Assembly: GCA_023105745.1 (NCBI GenBank) | Contig: JALGQZ010000013.1 | Coordinates: forward strand, 18,823,105-18,887,104 | From: Austropuccinia psidii | Lineage: Eukaryota; Basidiomycota; Pucciniomycetes; Pucciniales; Sphaerophragmiaceae | DNA: 64,000 nt | Direction: 5' to 3' | Shown here: positions 32,222 through 45,905 of the stretch, piece by piece | How the letters are laid out: every line of letters begins with the position of its first letter | How positions within the stretch are numbered: the first letter of the stretch is position 1 | Translations under genes and position numbers: made by a program | Notes under the pieces: generated by a model | Told to the model about the DNA's origin: nothing | What the model saw: only the letters and a program-made list of their open reading frames with translations | Database searches by the model: none

Positions 32222-34137
32222 TGTAAGATGTGACTATGAAACTGATGATAATATTACTATTAATCAACAGTACTATGTCTGTTCTTATGAGATATAATAA
32301 TAAATATTATTATAACCACAATTAAATAATTATAAAATTATTTCTTTCACGTGTTTAACACTACTAGTTATTTTAACAGTGAGCAAGTAATTGTCTACAA
32401 GAATCAATTACAAGAAGATTTTAATAATAAAACTTCTTTTATTAAAATGATAAAATTATTTTAATATATAATTATCTTTTTCAAGAATAATTGAAATGAT
32501 AATTCTTGGAGAAAACTAATTTTAGAGAAAAACTTAAGAATTAAAAATAAATCACTCACTAATATTCCAAAGAACTTTTTGAAAGATAAGATAGAGAGAT
32601 TTGACGTATAATTGTGGATTTTAAGGATCAAAATGAATTTATAACAGTATTACAACAATATATGGTTGTATTCTATGATTTCACGTCTTTCTGATTGATT
32701 CTGAAAGATTTAAAACACTTAATAATAGCTATAACTAACACTCACTTGTTGGTAATAATGATTTGAAATGATAATAGGATGATTCTTGGGAAAAACAGCA
32801 AGAGGAGGCCTCTTTCAAGTCAACAATAGCTCACAGATGCGTGCCATGGAGCAAACTGAAAAACCAGTGAGTGAGAAAACAATGAACCTTTTTGGATTAT
32901 TGATTGCATCATCTGTTGTCACGTAAGATTATCATAATTACTTAATTGATGCTTTAATGTGACTACCAACCCCAATATGGTTAAGAATAAAAGGATTAAC
33001 ATCTGTAAATACGCTTTTATTGCAAAATGATCATTGATTTCTCAAAGCTATAAATGTTATTGGCAATTTAATCACAGGTTGTAATTACTGTGAATTTTTG
33101 AAGATTAAGTGTTTCAAAAAGAATAGTCAAAAATGGACTGTAGGTAAAACTTTTAATTTTACTAGGAAAACCATAATTTTTTCTGGTTGTACCATAGACA
33201 ATACAGTTATCCATTGGTCCTGAAAGTTTCAGAAAGATTCAACAAGAATTGTATTTTTAATGAATTTTTGAAGTTTTTACCTCATTTCTACATAGAATTG
33301 CAAATATCAGTGTTTCACTGGTTGCTTTGAGGTAAATCAATGGATACAAGTCCAAAAAGGGTTTGAATTACTCTTTTGGGGTTTATCCATGGAAAATCAT
33401 TAAGAATTGATATGGTTACAGGAGTCTAGATAGCTCTTTACATCCTTGGCACATGAAAATAGCAGGTTATTTGATATTTTCTTAAGATTTACTGTAGTTG
33501 TAACATGGTGACCAAGTTCCCAAAGTGTTTGAGTTTACTAATTGGGCCAAGATCAGCCATGGATCCAAGCTTTGGAGCTGTCCACGCCTCTGAGGCCTCA
33601 GAAGTTGGGTACCTTGGCTCTCTTTGATGTCTTTTGTCCCCCCTGCCTATTTTTCACGTCAAAATAGAAATTTTAAGCTTCAAGTGAGATATCCACTATG
33701 GGTGTACCAAAAGTCCATGTAAGAATACCATAATATTAAGTGCTCAAAACATGCATAACACTATTCTTAGTGTATGTGTAACATGGGATTTCTCACATTC
33801 CCATTATTTTGGCGTGAAATTAAGAAAACCAAAAATTTTCACAGATCTTTTATGTGGTATTGATGATGTGGTATTGAAGTATTTTCCATTTTACCACCTC
33901 AAAGAGTTAATTTGAGCTTATTCACTCTATGGAGCTACCCTAGGTGAATTTTCGTGTAGAATCCAAATCTGGCCTTAAATTCATGAATTTACTTACTCAA
34001 GAAAAAGTTATTCATCTTTTCTGATATCAAAAACGATTAATTTTGGATATATGCATGACTTATGAGTTATGCATAATTCAAAATTTAATTTTAAGATAAT
34101 TGTGGCCTATTTAAGTATGTAAAATATACCTCAAGGC
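32222..34137 (-). repeat. Solo LTR E, copy 1 (interrupted near its end by R)
   Basis: It begins TGTAAGATGTGACTATG and runs to ACCTCAAGGC, where element R starts 5 bp short of the expected CTCACA end. Family and length agree with the LTR of D. No internal region adjoins it, so it is a solo LTR. Confidence 0.7.
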
Positions 34138-34927
34138 TGTCAGGCTGAGTCTATGATAAAGGTGTATAAGAGTATTTACAAGCTTTAACTATGACTGTGA
34201 CATGGTAAAAATAATTTTAAAGAGGATATAATTGATAATAAAAGTTTTAATTTAAGAATTTGAAGGGCTTTACTATAGAAATATAGTGGTGGTGAGCGCT
34301 GTTGAAAGCCCTGGGTGCAGCTTTACCTGTTGGATTACAATAATAAAGACTACAATACTTTAAATTAAGAGTATACCTGCTTATTAACCAAGAGTAAAAC
34401 TGTTTTTGACAGTTTACTACGTAGGTTATTCAAGAGCAGGATGAAGAAGCAATTCTAGCAGTGAAAAGCCTCCTTTTTATCCTGAAATGGGGTGGCAAGG
34501 GTGCTAGACCTTTCCATGTAGAGGAAGTGAAGATTTTGTCACTCTCTAGTACTGGCTTGTGGTTTGCAAACAGCCTGTATAACCTGTATTGGGCTCAGAT
34601 GTGGTTTTGAAACCACATCTGGGCAGTTTTCACCAATACAGGGTGAAAATTTTCATCTGGGGACCTCACAGCCTGATTCTGACGTGTATGACCCGTAGAA
34701 TGCTGTACAGAAACTGTATGGGACCCCAGTATTGACTGACATATGAGGTATTGAAGCAAAAACATGCTCCTTCGTCTGTTGACACCTCATATTCATGATT
34801 ATGGGGTGTTATCCCATGGTAAGGCTGTATATGACAGCTGGTGGGATTTTGACCTTAAAATGGTCATAACTCTGTCGGTTTTTGAGATATCAAGCTCAAA
34901 GTTGGTTCATTGAATAGCTCTATATGA
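34138..34927 (-). mobile_element. R element, truncated at the duplication junction
   Basis: It matches the first 790 bp of R2 (50547 onward) and then stops at GCTCTATATGA, where the second copy of the duplication begins. The missing 650 bp are present in R2. Confidence 0.8.
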
Positions 34928-36226
34928 TCTTGAAACATTTTTCAATTGGGTTCTTGCCACCACAATAAGTGCATAAGCCTTCCTTAATCCTCCTCTCCTT
35001 TTCAGAAACAATTAATTTGTTGTCCTTAGTGAGGAGAGCAGCATGAGGCTTGTCTTTGGACACTTGAAAATTCTTCCCCTTCTTGATCTTCATGTGATAA
35101 GGCTTTCCTGATGATGAATTTTTGGGAGGCTTGGAGGAGTTGGATCCACTCATTGGAGGCTTCTTCTCTTGATGACTACCCTTTTCCTTCTGCCTCTGAT
35201 TGTACCTGGTATCTAATTCCAAAGTAATGTCCATGAGTTCCTGAAGGCTTTCAAAGCTCCATAGGTGAGAAGCCAATCGGTCCAACAATATTGATGCCAA
35301 GACGTTTCTATACACATTAATATAGGCCCTTTCCCCCCAGTCTCCAATTCTTGAAATTAAGCATCTGAAATCTGCCATGTAGGAGGAAACTTGGCCACTT
35401 TCTTTTATCCTGAGATTGTCTATCTTTTTTTCAGCCTCTCTGACTTCATTGGGGTCACCAAACAGAGTGAATAACAGGGTTTCAAATAACTTCCAGTTAT
35501 TGCGGACAGAAGAAGGGTCTTCATTGGAGAAACTTGAGACGTAAGGTTCAATCCATTTGCCAGCTCTACCAGTGAGAAAAGAAGTTGAGGTCAAAAACTT
35601 CTTCCTGGCAGAGAAGAAGCTTTCTGGGTCATTATGGAAAACAAATTGTAAAGATGGAATAAATCCTCTCAATTTAAAGATTTAGTACCATCAAAGGAAT
35701 CAGGTGCCTTCATTGATGGACTATTGAATGCTGGGGCATTTGAAGTGTCCCTTAGGGCAACTGCTTGAATTAGTTGTCCCCTGAATTGAGTCATCTGATC
35801 CATCATTTTAAGTAAATTTGGTTCAGCTAGACAGAAAAGAGGTTGATGAGAAGGGGCTAGAGTTGAGCCTTCAGAATCCTCAGGGGCATCTGCCAAGGAA
35901 GCTGCTCCTGCAGTTTCTTCAGAATCCTCCTCTTCCACAGACTACTCCCCCTCTTCATCTTCAGCTTCCCCTGATCTGCTTCTAGGACCTTGAGAAAATC
36001 TTGGATAGCCACCCAACAAGCCAGAGAATTATCTTGATCTTCTTGACTTCACACCTCCTCTTCTGGAGGGTGCTGCACCTTCTATTGGTGGTCCTCTGTC
36101 CAAATTTGCACTCAGTTGATGAACTGATGGTGTGTGGTCAATAGGAGCCCTTGCTGTAGGAGTGAGAACAGATTTATGTCTTTGCAATCTTGCATTCATG
36201 GCTAGAGGGCTATGCTGAACTAGCAT
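34928..36226 (-). pseudogene. Gag relic of element A, copy 2
   Basis: This is the better-preserved copy. The frame 35672-34920 reads 250 residues from RGFIPSLQF through the zinc-knuckle-like CTYCGGKNPIEKC, where copy 1 is broken by a T deletion and a stop. It shares with copy 1 the frameshift at 35672, the two upstream stops, and Asn instead of His in the knuckle, so these predate the duplication. It ends at the junction, with no protease. Start ATG at 36226. Confidence 0.75.
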
Positions 36227-36953
36227 TATTGAAGAAGGAAAATAAAATTTGATGATACTTGAGAATAAAACAAGGCTTGACCAAATCAATCAAATGAGAA
36301 TCTTGATGAACTTGAGAAATAAATCAATAGCCTTGAAGTGAATCAATATGAATAAATCTTGAAGAATGAATATGACAAAGTCAAATTCTCATGAATAATC
36401 AATTTCAATCAATAAGTTAAATCAAGTCAATTCAAAATCAAATAAATTAAGTCTTGAGGAATTAAATAAATATCTTCAAAAATCAATTTAATTTCTTGTG
36501 GAATCAATGTCAAATCAAGCAATGTACTCATTCTTGAGGATAAATCAGCTAACGTGAGGAAATAAAGTCAATTTCTTGCATAATCCAACCAATAAATCAA
36601 TAATTCTTGTCAATTTCAAATCAACAATGATAATCCCTATTCAATAAAACTCCTGAAATGATGAATCAATTAATCCCAAATTCCAAGAAATTAAGTCTGA
36701 TAAAAGAACCGCAATTCGGACAGAAAATTAAAATGAGAATTGATTGGGAATTAAGAAGAAAGTGAAATGGTCAGAAAAATTTAAGAAATGAGAAAGAGAA
36801 TTCATTTTCATTTGAATAAAATGAATGAGATGAAAATTGATGAGAGATAATGAAATCATAAATTCATAAGATCATAAAAATAATCATTGATAATTAGAGA
36901 AATGAACAAGAATGAATGAAAGAAAAGAAGAAATTATGGGTTAATTAAAATAA
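36227..36953 (-). other. Leader of element A, copy 2
   Basis: This is the same low-complexity leader as 8820-9545, with one base change seen at about 36810. No ORF. Confidence 0.5.
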
Positions 36954-38354
36954 TGTCACAGGGGCTCTTTTAAATCAAGAGGGCCTGGGACTCAGTGAAC
37001 AGACTTACTTATGGAGGGCTCAAAGGAAGTACTCAAAGGATAACTGCAATAACATAAAGTATAAAGTTCCTACTGATAAATAATGAGCATTAAAAGACAT
37101 GAAATAAATACAAAAGAAACAACAAAGAGACAACCACAAATAATCTTGAATCACTGTTTCAACCTGTTCAGAAAAGAGAAAAGGATTAAGAAGGCTATGA
37201 CCACCAGGACTCTACTTAAAAGGTGAGGGAAGGCAAAGACTAACTTAATAATTAATAAAATAATACTTCTGAATAAGAAATAAAAGAATATTAAATAATA
37301 ACTCAAATATTTAAATTAACTGGGGGAAAAACCACCAGGTGGGTGAAAGGGGACTGGTATATGTGAAAAAATGCCAGCTTGGAGTTTGAGTGTTGAGAAA
37401 CCATGACTGTATGATTGAAGAACCTTTTTTTGAGATGTGAAACTGTATTTTTGTATCCAACACATCTATTTGAATAAATACAGGTGCAAACACCTGTATT
37501 GAGGACAGGCCAGTATTTGGTGAATCCTGTATTTGATTTCTTCCTCTATTGAGCTGTATTGAGGTTTGAAACTGTATTTGGTGAATCTTCCATTAAACCC
37601 CTTGCTGATTAGGTGTTGGAAGGGTTTCCATTAGTAATTAATGGTAATTCCCTGCCTGTCTCCATGGCCGTGACAATTACATAGTAAAATGGCATAAAAA
37701 GGCTGAATACAGCAAAATGTGCAAAAGTGGGTAAAAATGTTCAAAATGCACAAAACTGTATTTAAATATAAAAAAGCCAAATACAGGTTTTTTTGGCTTT
37801 ATTTTCCCTGTTGAATTCAAAATACCTAGGAGTGCCCAAAAGGAAAGACTTCCCAAGAAAGGGTGGTGTGGGAACTCCTTTTGGTGTGGGATGAAATAAG
37901 GGAGTACCGTGGGGGGAAATTATTGGTAAGTCTCTTTTGAATTTCAGAATTGTCCAATAACCATGGGTGCTAAGGTTTATAAGCTTCCCCTCTAAATAAT
38001 ACTGAATAGTCAGCCTACAGAGAATCACAAAATAAAATAAGATTTGTGGCTTTAACAGATAGAGAAGACTCATCTGAAGTCTCTAAATCAGACCTATCAA
38101 TAACACTACAGTAAAAACTCTGATTTAAAAATAGAATATGTGATAAAATAAAGAGTAAGGTTTTTTTGTTATTTTGAAAGAAGTACTAATAATATTTTTT
38201 CTGGTTTTTTGTTATTTTAATAAAACTAATAAGAATATTTCCTTTTGTGTTTTATGTTGATTATAATTTTTTTTATATTAATACTAATAATGAAACTACT
38301 GGATATTCTTCTTTTGAACTTTTCAATGTTTAGTTTATATCACTACTTCTTTTC

Positions 38355-38715
38355 CTTTAATAATACTAGGCTTGTGAGAAAAGCTATGGAGCTTTTAACT
38401 AACGCTATACTACTATTTTATTTAATAATACTAAGATAATGAGCTTTTTCACTCTGGTTATACTACTACTATTGAATATTATTAAGCCACTGAGCATGGA
38501 TACTGAGATTTTACTATGCTTATACTACTATTCTGCAACAATACTATCCTATTGAGAAAGGAGACCAAGCTTTTACTATGTTTGTACTACTATTCTTCAA
38601 CAATACTAAGCTACTGAGCAAGGCTACTGAGCTTTTACTATGCTTATACTACTATTATTCAACAATAATAAGCTACTGAGCAAGGCTACTGAGCTTTTAC
38701 TACTAAAGCACTACT
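38355..38715. repeat. 62-bp tandem repeat in A LTR, copy 2
   Basis: Unit number and sequence appear the same as at 21950-22310. The array has not changed length since the duplication. Confidence 0.75.
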
Positions 38716-38808
38716 ACTTGAGATATCCTGCTAGTTCAGGGATGGTTGTGATCCTGGATAGTGGAAAATTGTTCCTTGATGATGGAAAATTGAGCAAGAG
38801 AGGACCTC

Positions 38809-38816
38809 TATTTATA
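38809..38816 (-). promoter_or_regulatory. TATA box of the A LTR, copy 2
   Basis: CTATAAATAGAGG on the minus strand, same context as 22404-22411. Confidence 0.6.
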
Positions 38817-38963
38817 GATTTTGGGCCTCCATAGAGCTTCTCAAAACAGGGTACTTAGAAAAAAACATAGCTGAGAGGTTCTAGCTGGTGAGAAGTGTAG
38901 CTTTGGTGTAGCAACATGACATGGGCTCCAAGTTCTGACCAGTGAGATTAAGTTGTCATGTCA

Positions 38964-39605
38964 ATTGGTAATTATAGGTATGTACCATGAATTAATTTTA
39001 TTTCTGACCAATCAAATGTGGTTCTGATAAGTCTTGAATAGTTTGTGGTTTTTACTTGAAGGGATTAGTCAGCTGCTGTGCAATTGTTGTCCATATTGAT
39101 GTACAGCTTATGGGTTAGGTTAAATTAATTCTTTTATTAGAAAATATTGTCTATTTTCTTCCAAAAAGATTTTAGTCTTCTGTTTTGGTTTCTTATTCTT
39201 CTTGGAACTTTCACAAACAATAATTTTGAAATTTTCTTCAATGTGGCTTGAACCAGCTACATGACCAATCCAGAGGTGAATAGCTCCTTCTTGTCAACTG
39301 AGACAGGAAGGATTTCTGTTTTAGTCCGCAAGTCTAAGTGTTTCCATAGCACTACTTTCCTTTGCAGTTCTCTACAAATCTTCAAAAATATTGGAAACAT
39401 TGAATTATATTTTTTATTTATTCTTCTGGTAAGCTTGAAACTGATAAAAATGGTATGGAATACCACACCAGATGATTATGAAGGGGCCAACTGGGCCCCA
39501 GATAGTGAAATAACCATAAAAGGCCAGGAAAGATTAAATGGCAATTCCCCAATAACTATTGATATGTCCAGAGTTCCATATCTTGGATATGCCATGGATA
39601 TGCCA
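38964..39605. other. Unassigned stretch, copy 2
   Basis: Duplicate of 22559-23200. One change alters Ile to Thr in the 118-codon frame (39261-39617), with no sign that the frame is under selection. Confidence 0.4.
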
Positions 39606-40698
39606 TATGTAGTTTAAAGAGGGTGAATTGCCATGGTTGTGACAACCAGTTATTAATATGCCATTTGAAATTCTACATAGAAATAAGTAAAAACTTCAAA
39701 AATTCATCCAACATGCAATTCTTAAATAATATTTCTGAACTGTTGAGGACCGATGGAGGAAGGTATTATCCATATAAAAGCTAAAAATTATCATGAATTC
39801 ACAATCAAAATTCAAAATCTTCCTTCCTGTCAATTTTTGATGATTCCATGTGAAACACTGAATCTTCAAATATCCACAGAAAATACAATCTGTGATCAAA
39901 TTTCCAATAAAATTAATAAAATTCATAAAGTAATTATTATTTGAAAATAAGTCACATAAAATGCCCTATTTAGGTAATTATGATAATCATATGGGACAAC
40001 CAGGGAGGTAATCAATTCCCCAAATAGGATTAGTTTTTTTACCCACCCTTTTTCTAGTTTGCTCACAGCACACCTCTGTGAGCAGTTGTTGACTTAACAG
40101 AGGCCTCCAATTCCCTTTTTATGCAAATCATCTTATTAGTACTATCAAGTAAGTATTACTTTAACCCTTTTGTCAATTGTTTTAATTCTTTAAGAATGAA
40201 TAAAAAAGATGTGAAATAATAGAAATCTAATATTTAAAATCCTATTCAACTATTTTATTGTTTCATTACTGTTATACTACAATTTTGAGTGTTTCAATCC
40301 ACAATTTATCCATGAAATAACTATACAAATTTCAATCAAGGTATTATTGGAGCTTTAGTGAGTGTTTCCACTTAATTATTAAGTTTTTTCTCTACTAAAG
40401 CTTTTATTCAAGAATTACTCATATAAATATTCTAGAAAGACATAGTTATACATTAAAAGAATGTATATTAGTCTAATTAGAAGTTTTTATTATTAAATAC
40501 TTCTTGTAATTGATTCTTGTAGACAATTAATACTTATGTTTCTAATTGCTAGTAATTTCTGACAAGTAAAAGAAACAATTAAGTAATTAATTAATGAATT
40601 GTGGTCAAATTAAATTTATTTATTATATTTCATAAGAAAAGTCATGGTACTCTTGAGTAATAGGAATATGATTAAGGATTTCATAGATAAATTGTACA
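39605..40698 (+). repeat. 5' LTR of D, truncated, copy 2
   Basis: Same truncation point as copy 1. It ends GATAAATTGTACA at 40698. Confidence 0.7.
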
Positions 40699-41114
40699 TT
40701 TGGGGGCCTGGGAAAAAATTTGAACCTTGAAAATTTGATTGACATATTTTTAAACTCTAAAATGAATTAATTTATCTTTTTTTCTTTTATTTCAAACTAA
40801 AATATTTTTATTGTTGAAATTGTCTTTTAAATATTCTTCTTGCAGTAGTTTGGATTCATTTTATATTGTTTTACACATGAATTTTTCATATTCAAAAGCT
40901 TATAAAATTCTTCTTTGGGTTAATATGAGTTTATTTTTAATCCAAATTCTTAAATTTTATTTCATTTTTCTTTAAAAAGAACAATTATTAATTTTTAAAA
41001 GATAAGAAATCTATATGAAAAAATCCTAAATATTTTTTAAAAGTAGAAATTTTTTTTCTATTATCAATTTTGGCTCTATTAACTTGAATCAACTGAATTG
41101 AAGCTGATGATAAG

Positions 41115-42028
41115 TTCAGTAAGAGAGATATTATCATTCCAGAATCTGAAGAAAACATTGAAGTTCAAACTTGTAAAACAGGCACTTTATTTAAGACAGA
41201 GCTACCCAAACCACCACCAAGAGCTGTGTGTTATTGGTTTTTATTCTTAGTTTTTGCTTAAATTGACATAAAAATTATTCATACCAGAAATGGAAGCAAC
41301 TGTTCAGTACACCCAGATGGATCTGAGAAAGAAAGAGCCGAAAAATGGCCAGACCTAGTGGGCCCTCCTCAAGAAATACAAATTGGGAGGATGCCAGAGT
41401 TTCCCTAGTTCCATATGGTCTGTACCAATAACCTTTTACATTAACTCTCAGCATAAACTTATTGAGGGTCATTTATAAGGGTTGAAAAACTTCCAAGTGA
41501 AAGCCATAGAATTAGATCTGTTCCAGTACAAAAACCGGTACAGAGAAGCCAAGGAAGAGGAATGGGAAATCAGTCCAAGCCTTTTGCAGGGGGTCATCAG
41601 CTCCTACTTACACATCAAGAGCATTCTGGGTGAGGAGAACACCATAGAACCCTTAGGAAGATGGGTTCCCTTGCCTTGCAAAAACAAGGTAAAAAAAGAA
41701 GAACCACAGTCTTTTATCCATAGACTAAGGGAAAGAACTGGAAATTACTCTAGCTTTTAAGAAAGAAGGACAAGTAGTGTCAATAAGCTCCAAACCAGCT
41801 CCAGAACATTCCAAATACATGCCCAAAGGACTTCAGATGAAACAGGGATGTCCTAAGAACAATCAAGGAGAGGGAAAATGCAAATATAATTGGCACAGCC
41901 CTTACCCACAAGGTTAAAGTATTCCCAAATAGAAACCTTCATTTGTGGACAGTGTGTTCAATATGACCAGAACCGATATGGAGTTCACATCCAAGCAACA
42001 AGAAAGGAGGAACAAGACTTTTCCATAA
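41115..42028 (+). pseudogene. Second-frame accessory gene relic of D, copy 2
   Basis: Exon-intron layout as in copy 1 (introns 41226-41287 and 41418-41479). No difference from copy 1 was noticed in this stretch. Confidence 0.6.
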
Positions 42029-42137
42029 AAATAAATAGATGGAATTAAATATAATCAGTATATGATGTATTTAAAATTTAACAAAGTTGAAACAGAATTA
42101 AAGAAATTACCATCCAATGTCAATTACCTAAGAAAAA

Positions 42138-45100
42138 ATGACAGAACCTTCACTGAATGTTGTAAAGTTACAAATGCCAGACTTGACTCAAGTTTCCAAC
42201 ACATGGGACAGAATTGACAGTAAATTTCAAGTACAAAGTGATGAATTAGAAAGTCTTTCAATCAATAACCTTGATTACAAACTTCAAACTCTGAAAGATA
42301 TTTTCTTAGTAATAGTTGATAAAACCAATCTATTTGCCACAAACCTTACAAGAAGTGAAAGTGAAAGGCAGAAAGTAAAGAAAGAAATAGTTTCCCATGT
42401 GAACAAGTTCCCATATGCCCACACATCCCACACTTTGAATGAAGAAAAACTGTCTTTGAAAGCAAGTTTTACCCCTTTTGTATGAGAAAATATAATCTCT
42501 CAAAGCAATCTTCCCCAACTAGAAGAATGGCAAACAATATCTGTTGAATGTGAATATAACCATATTTAGCTCATCAGAACAATTTATATACTTCAGGAAG
42601 ATTTTCATATTTCTGATGAATTGCTCATGGGAAAATGACAGTCCTTTTTTACCAGAAATTCAAAGATATGGTATTGCAAGATTAGACAAGAACCTGAAAA
42701 ACATTTTTGGATTTGGTGAAAATCTGAAATAATTACAAAGTGGGATAACAGCTACTGGAGATTTAAATTGGAAAGTTCCTTTGAGAGTTCCATTTTTAAA
42801 TCAGAAGGTAAACTCCTTACTTGGTTCCTCAGACAGAAAGAAAGATTTTCTTCTTCAAAACCATCATATGTCTGACTCAATAATTAATATGAAAATATTA
42901 AGAAAATCTGGAGGAGAACCAGAACATGCTATCAACTCCAGATGTGTAGAACCCTGTTCAAAAGAGGACTATACCTTGCAAAGAAGGATATTATTACTAG
43001 AAAAGGATTTGGCAAAATATGCACTAGAATACCTATGTAGTCCAAAATAATAACAAATCCTTCTAAGGAGTATAAAATACCCTAAAGAACTTTCTTGAAG
43101 TGTAATAAATGTGGGAGTACCTCACATGTGGCCAACACCCGTACCAAAATCACTAAAATTACTGAAGTTCAAGTCATTGGAAAAATTCATTGTGCTGAAG
43201 AGAAAGATGAATCTGACCAAGATTATACAATATCAGATGAGAAAAAAGCAAATTAATATCCTATTGAAAACATTTCAGATTTCTTTTAAGTCCCTGAAGT
43301 CCACACTCACTTTACACAATATAGTGAAGATTGCTACAACCTCATCAATATCCAGGAGGCCAGAATGTGTAAGAAGAAACCTGCGAAAGGCAAAGGTCAA
43401 AATGCTGGAGAATCTTTTATTACATCAATCCCAATGAATAATGTTGAAGCCAAAGTCTATTTAGACACAGGAGCAGTTTGAGCTTAGGTAGGAAAAGAAA
43501 ACATTCAAGTCATACTTCTTTCATAGAAAAACATTTATTACAAATAGAAGGTGTGCAATTTATTATTGCAAGTAATAATCTGTAACTTTTGGGCAGTTAT
43601 CAAAGGAAACACCTGAAATAGTTTATAGTTCTGGCCAGCTCACTATATACAATCTGTGATCAAAAGAAAGTATTTCAGATGACACAAGAAAGAATTTGAG
43701 CCTATTGGAAGATAAGGGAAGATCTTACAGAAGCACCTTTACTCCTTATACCAGACTGAAATATACCTTTTAAATTTTACATTGATGCACCTGAAGATAG
43801 ATTAGGGGCAGCCCTGCATCAATTCCAAATTATTAAGGAAAAACCCACATAAGGACCAGTTTGTTATATCTCAAGTCAAAAACAACTAACAGAAGCCAGA
43901 TTTGGTGCAACCAAGATTGAATGCTTATTTGTTGTATTGCCACTTGATAAACTAAACTATTATGTTTAAGGAAGTTATTCTAAGGTGATATCTGACTTTG
44001 ATGCAGTAAAATCACTTCTGAAGATGAAAACACCCAACAGGAACATGTTGAGATGGCAAATTGCCAGTAAATAATATAGAGGAAACATTAAAATAGCTCA
44101 TAAAGCTGGAAATATTACCAAGAATGTCTATGTAGCTATCATGCCTGAATGGGCCAATACAATGAATAACCCAGCTTCCTTTCCTTCAGAGGTAAAATCA
44201 CATATCACAATTGAACGCATTAACATATCTTATATTGGGACTAAATCCTTTGAAGAAGTCAGAGAGTCATGTAAGCAAGAGAATGATTGCCATATCTTGT
44301 CATCCTTACTGGAAAAAAACTCCAAAGACACACCTTTGGTCAGTTCACTGGATGAAATATTGAAAATTACTATTGTGAAGGAAGATTTCATTTATTTGAT
44401 GGCATAATCTACCACAGAACCAAGTATTCTTGTGTAATGACATTGGGGATTAGATTGCTTGTTAACACGATTCCTCATTAATTTTATGAAAGTATATATT
44501 CTGGACACTTATCAGAAGACAGAACACTTGAAAAAGTCAAAAAATGTTCATTGTAGCTATCTTGGAGCAAAACGATTATCGAATATTGCACTACTTGTGA
44601 CAGATGCCAAAAGGAAAACAGAAGTACATCAAAGAAATTTGAACTTATTCTCCACAATCAACAACCAAAATCACCTAGGGGAGTTTTCCACATGGATTGG
44701 GTCACAGTCTTTTCTCTGAGTGGTGCAAAAATTCATAATGCTTTTTTAGTCATTTTTGACAGATACAGAAAAACTCTCATATTCTTACCATTCCATAAAG
44801 ATGATACAGCAAATGATACAGCTCTTCTTCTTTGGAATAGGGTTATTCCTCTTAGAGGATTATTTAACAATATCATAAGTGACAGAAACCATAAGTTCAC
44901 ATCTGCACTTTGGACCAATATTCATAGATTGTCTGGCGCCAAGTTATCACTTTCTACAGCCTACCAACCTCAAACTGATGGGCTAGTAGATAGAATTATT
45001 CAACATTAAAAACAAATGTTGAAGGGATTTGGTCCTCATGGCTTATAGTTTAAATACTCAGATGGACTTACCCCTTATTGGTGCACTTTCATTCCTGCAT

Positions 45101-45716
45101 TAGAACTGGCATAACAGAAAGAATTTAATTCTTCTACAGGTCATACTTCTTTTATATTTTTGAAAAATGATGTAATAAAAGAGTCCCAGCAGACACACTG
45201 AGGAAATATCTAATTGGAATCAATCCTACAGCTTCCAGATTTAGGATTATGCTTGAAGAAGTAAAAAACCATGCAAAACAAAGAATTAATGAACCTTTTA
45301 ACTATGCAAAAAATATGTGGGACAAGATTTATAAAGTGCCATCCTTAAAAGCAGGGGACTTAGTTCTAGTTTCAACCTTGAACTTCAATAATATCAAAAA
45401 CCCAAAGAAGCTCAAATATTCTTATTTAGGACCTTTTTTATTCTTGCCTTAAATGGAACCAATGCATTTCAAGTGAAATTGAGTGGTGAATTGGAAAACA
45501 AATGCCCCACCTTTTCAGTAATCCTGATTGAGCCTCAGGAACCCAACTCCTTCAACTGTATCACCAGTGGAACAGAATGAAGACAAAAAGATAAATCAAG
45601 TCATTAATGAAAGTAGACTTAGCAGTAAAAAGAAAAGAGAATATCTTTTCAGTTATAGAAACACATTACAGCAATATGAATTTCTGGCACAAACATACAT
45701 ACCTGACTTGGCTTGA
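42138..45716 (+). pseudogene. Gag-Pol relic of D, copy 2
   Basis: Contains the coiled-coil part (42138-42485), Gag core, knuckle with Cys-to-Arg change, LDTGA, deletion junction, RNase H, integrase core 44692-45009 with the Glu-to-Asp change, and the chromodomain remnant 45528-45716. Differences from copy 1 include Tyr to Ser in the KVPYLK segment near 45344 and Ile to Thr near 45546. Confidence 0.75.
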
Positions 45717-45905
45717 AATTTGAGAATATTTATTCATGAAAGAAGGCCACAAGCCTGAATATTCCTATGAATTTTCTTTAAGTTACTTAATCTGAGTAAT
45801 ATAAAGATGTTGGACAGTGGAAATTACCCCCCTTTGGCACCTTTTTCTTCTCTAATATCATTGATAAAATTGTATTACAATTTTATTCTTTTGTGGTAGA
45901 GAATT

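Larger units (their letters stand above)
7521..34927. repeat. Tandem segmental duplication, copy 1 (16.4 kb plus inserted element B)
   Basis: After removing B with one target duplication (11,003 bp), this segment is 16,404 bp. It matches 34928-51336 in the same orientation at roughly 99.8 percent by my eye count. It starts inside gag of A (TCTTGAAACATTTTTC) and ends inside element R (GCTCTATATGA). At the internal junction 34927/34928 the end of copy 1 is fused to the start of copy 2 with no shared bases and no inserted bases. Confidence 0.9.
36954..38963 (-). repeat. 5' LTR of element A, copy 2, uninterrupted
   Basis: It is about 2010 bp and shows the LTR as it was before B inserted (site at 37327). 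The 62-bp tandem repeat is at about 38355-38715 and the TATA box at 38809-38816. Confidence 0.65.

Noticed and set aside
34137..34927. Possible ncRNA with hairpin in the truncated R copy
   Set aside because: The hairpin belongs to the R element, and no promoter or conserved RNA family is apparent.
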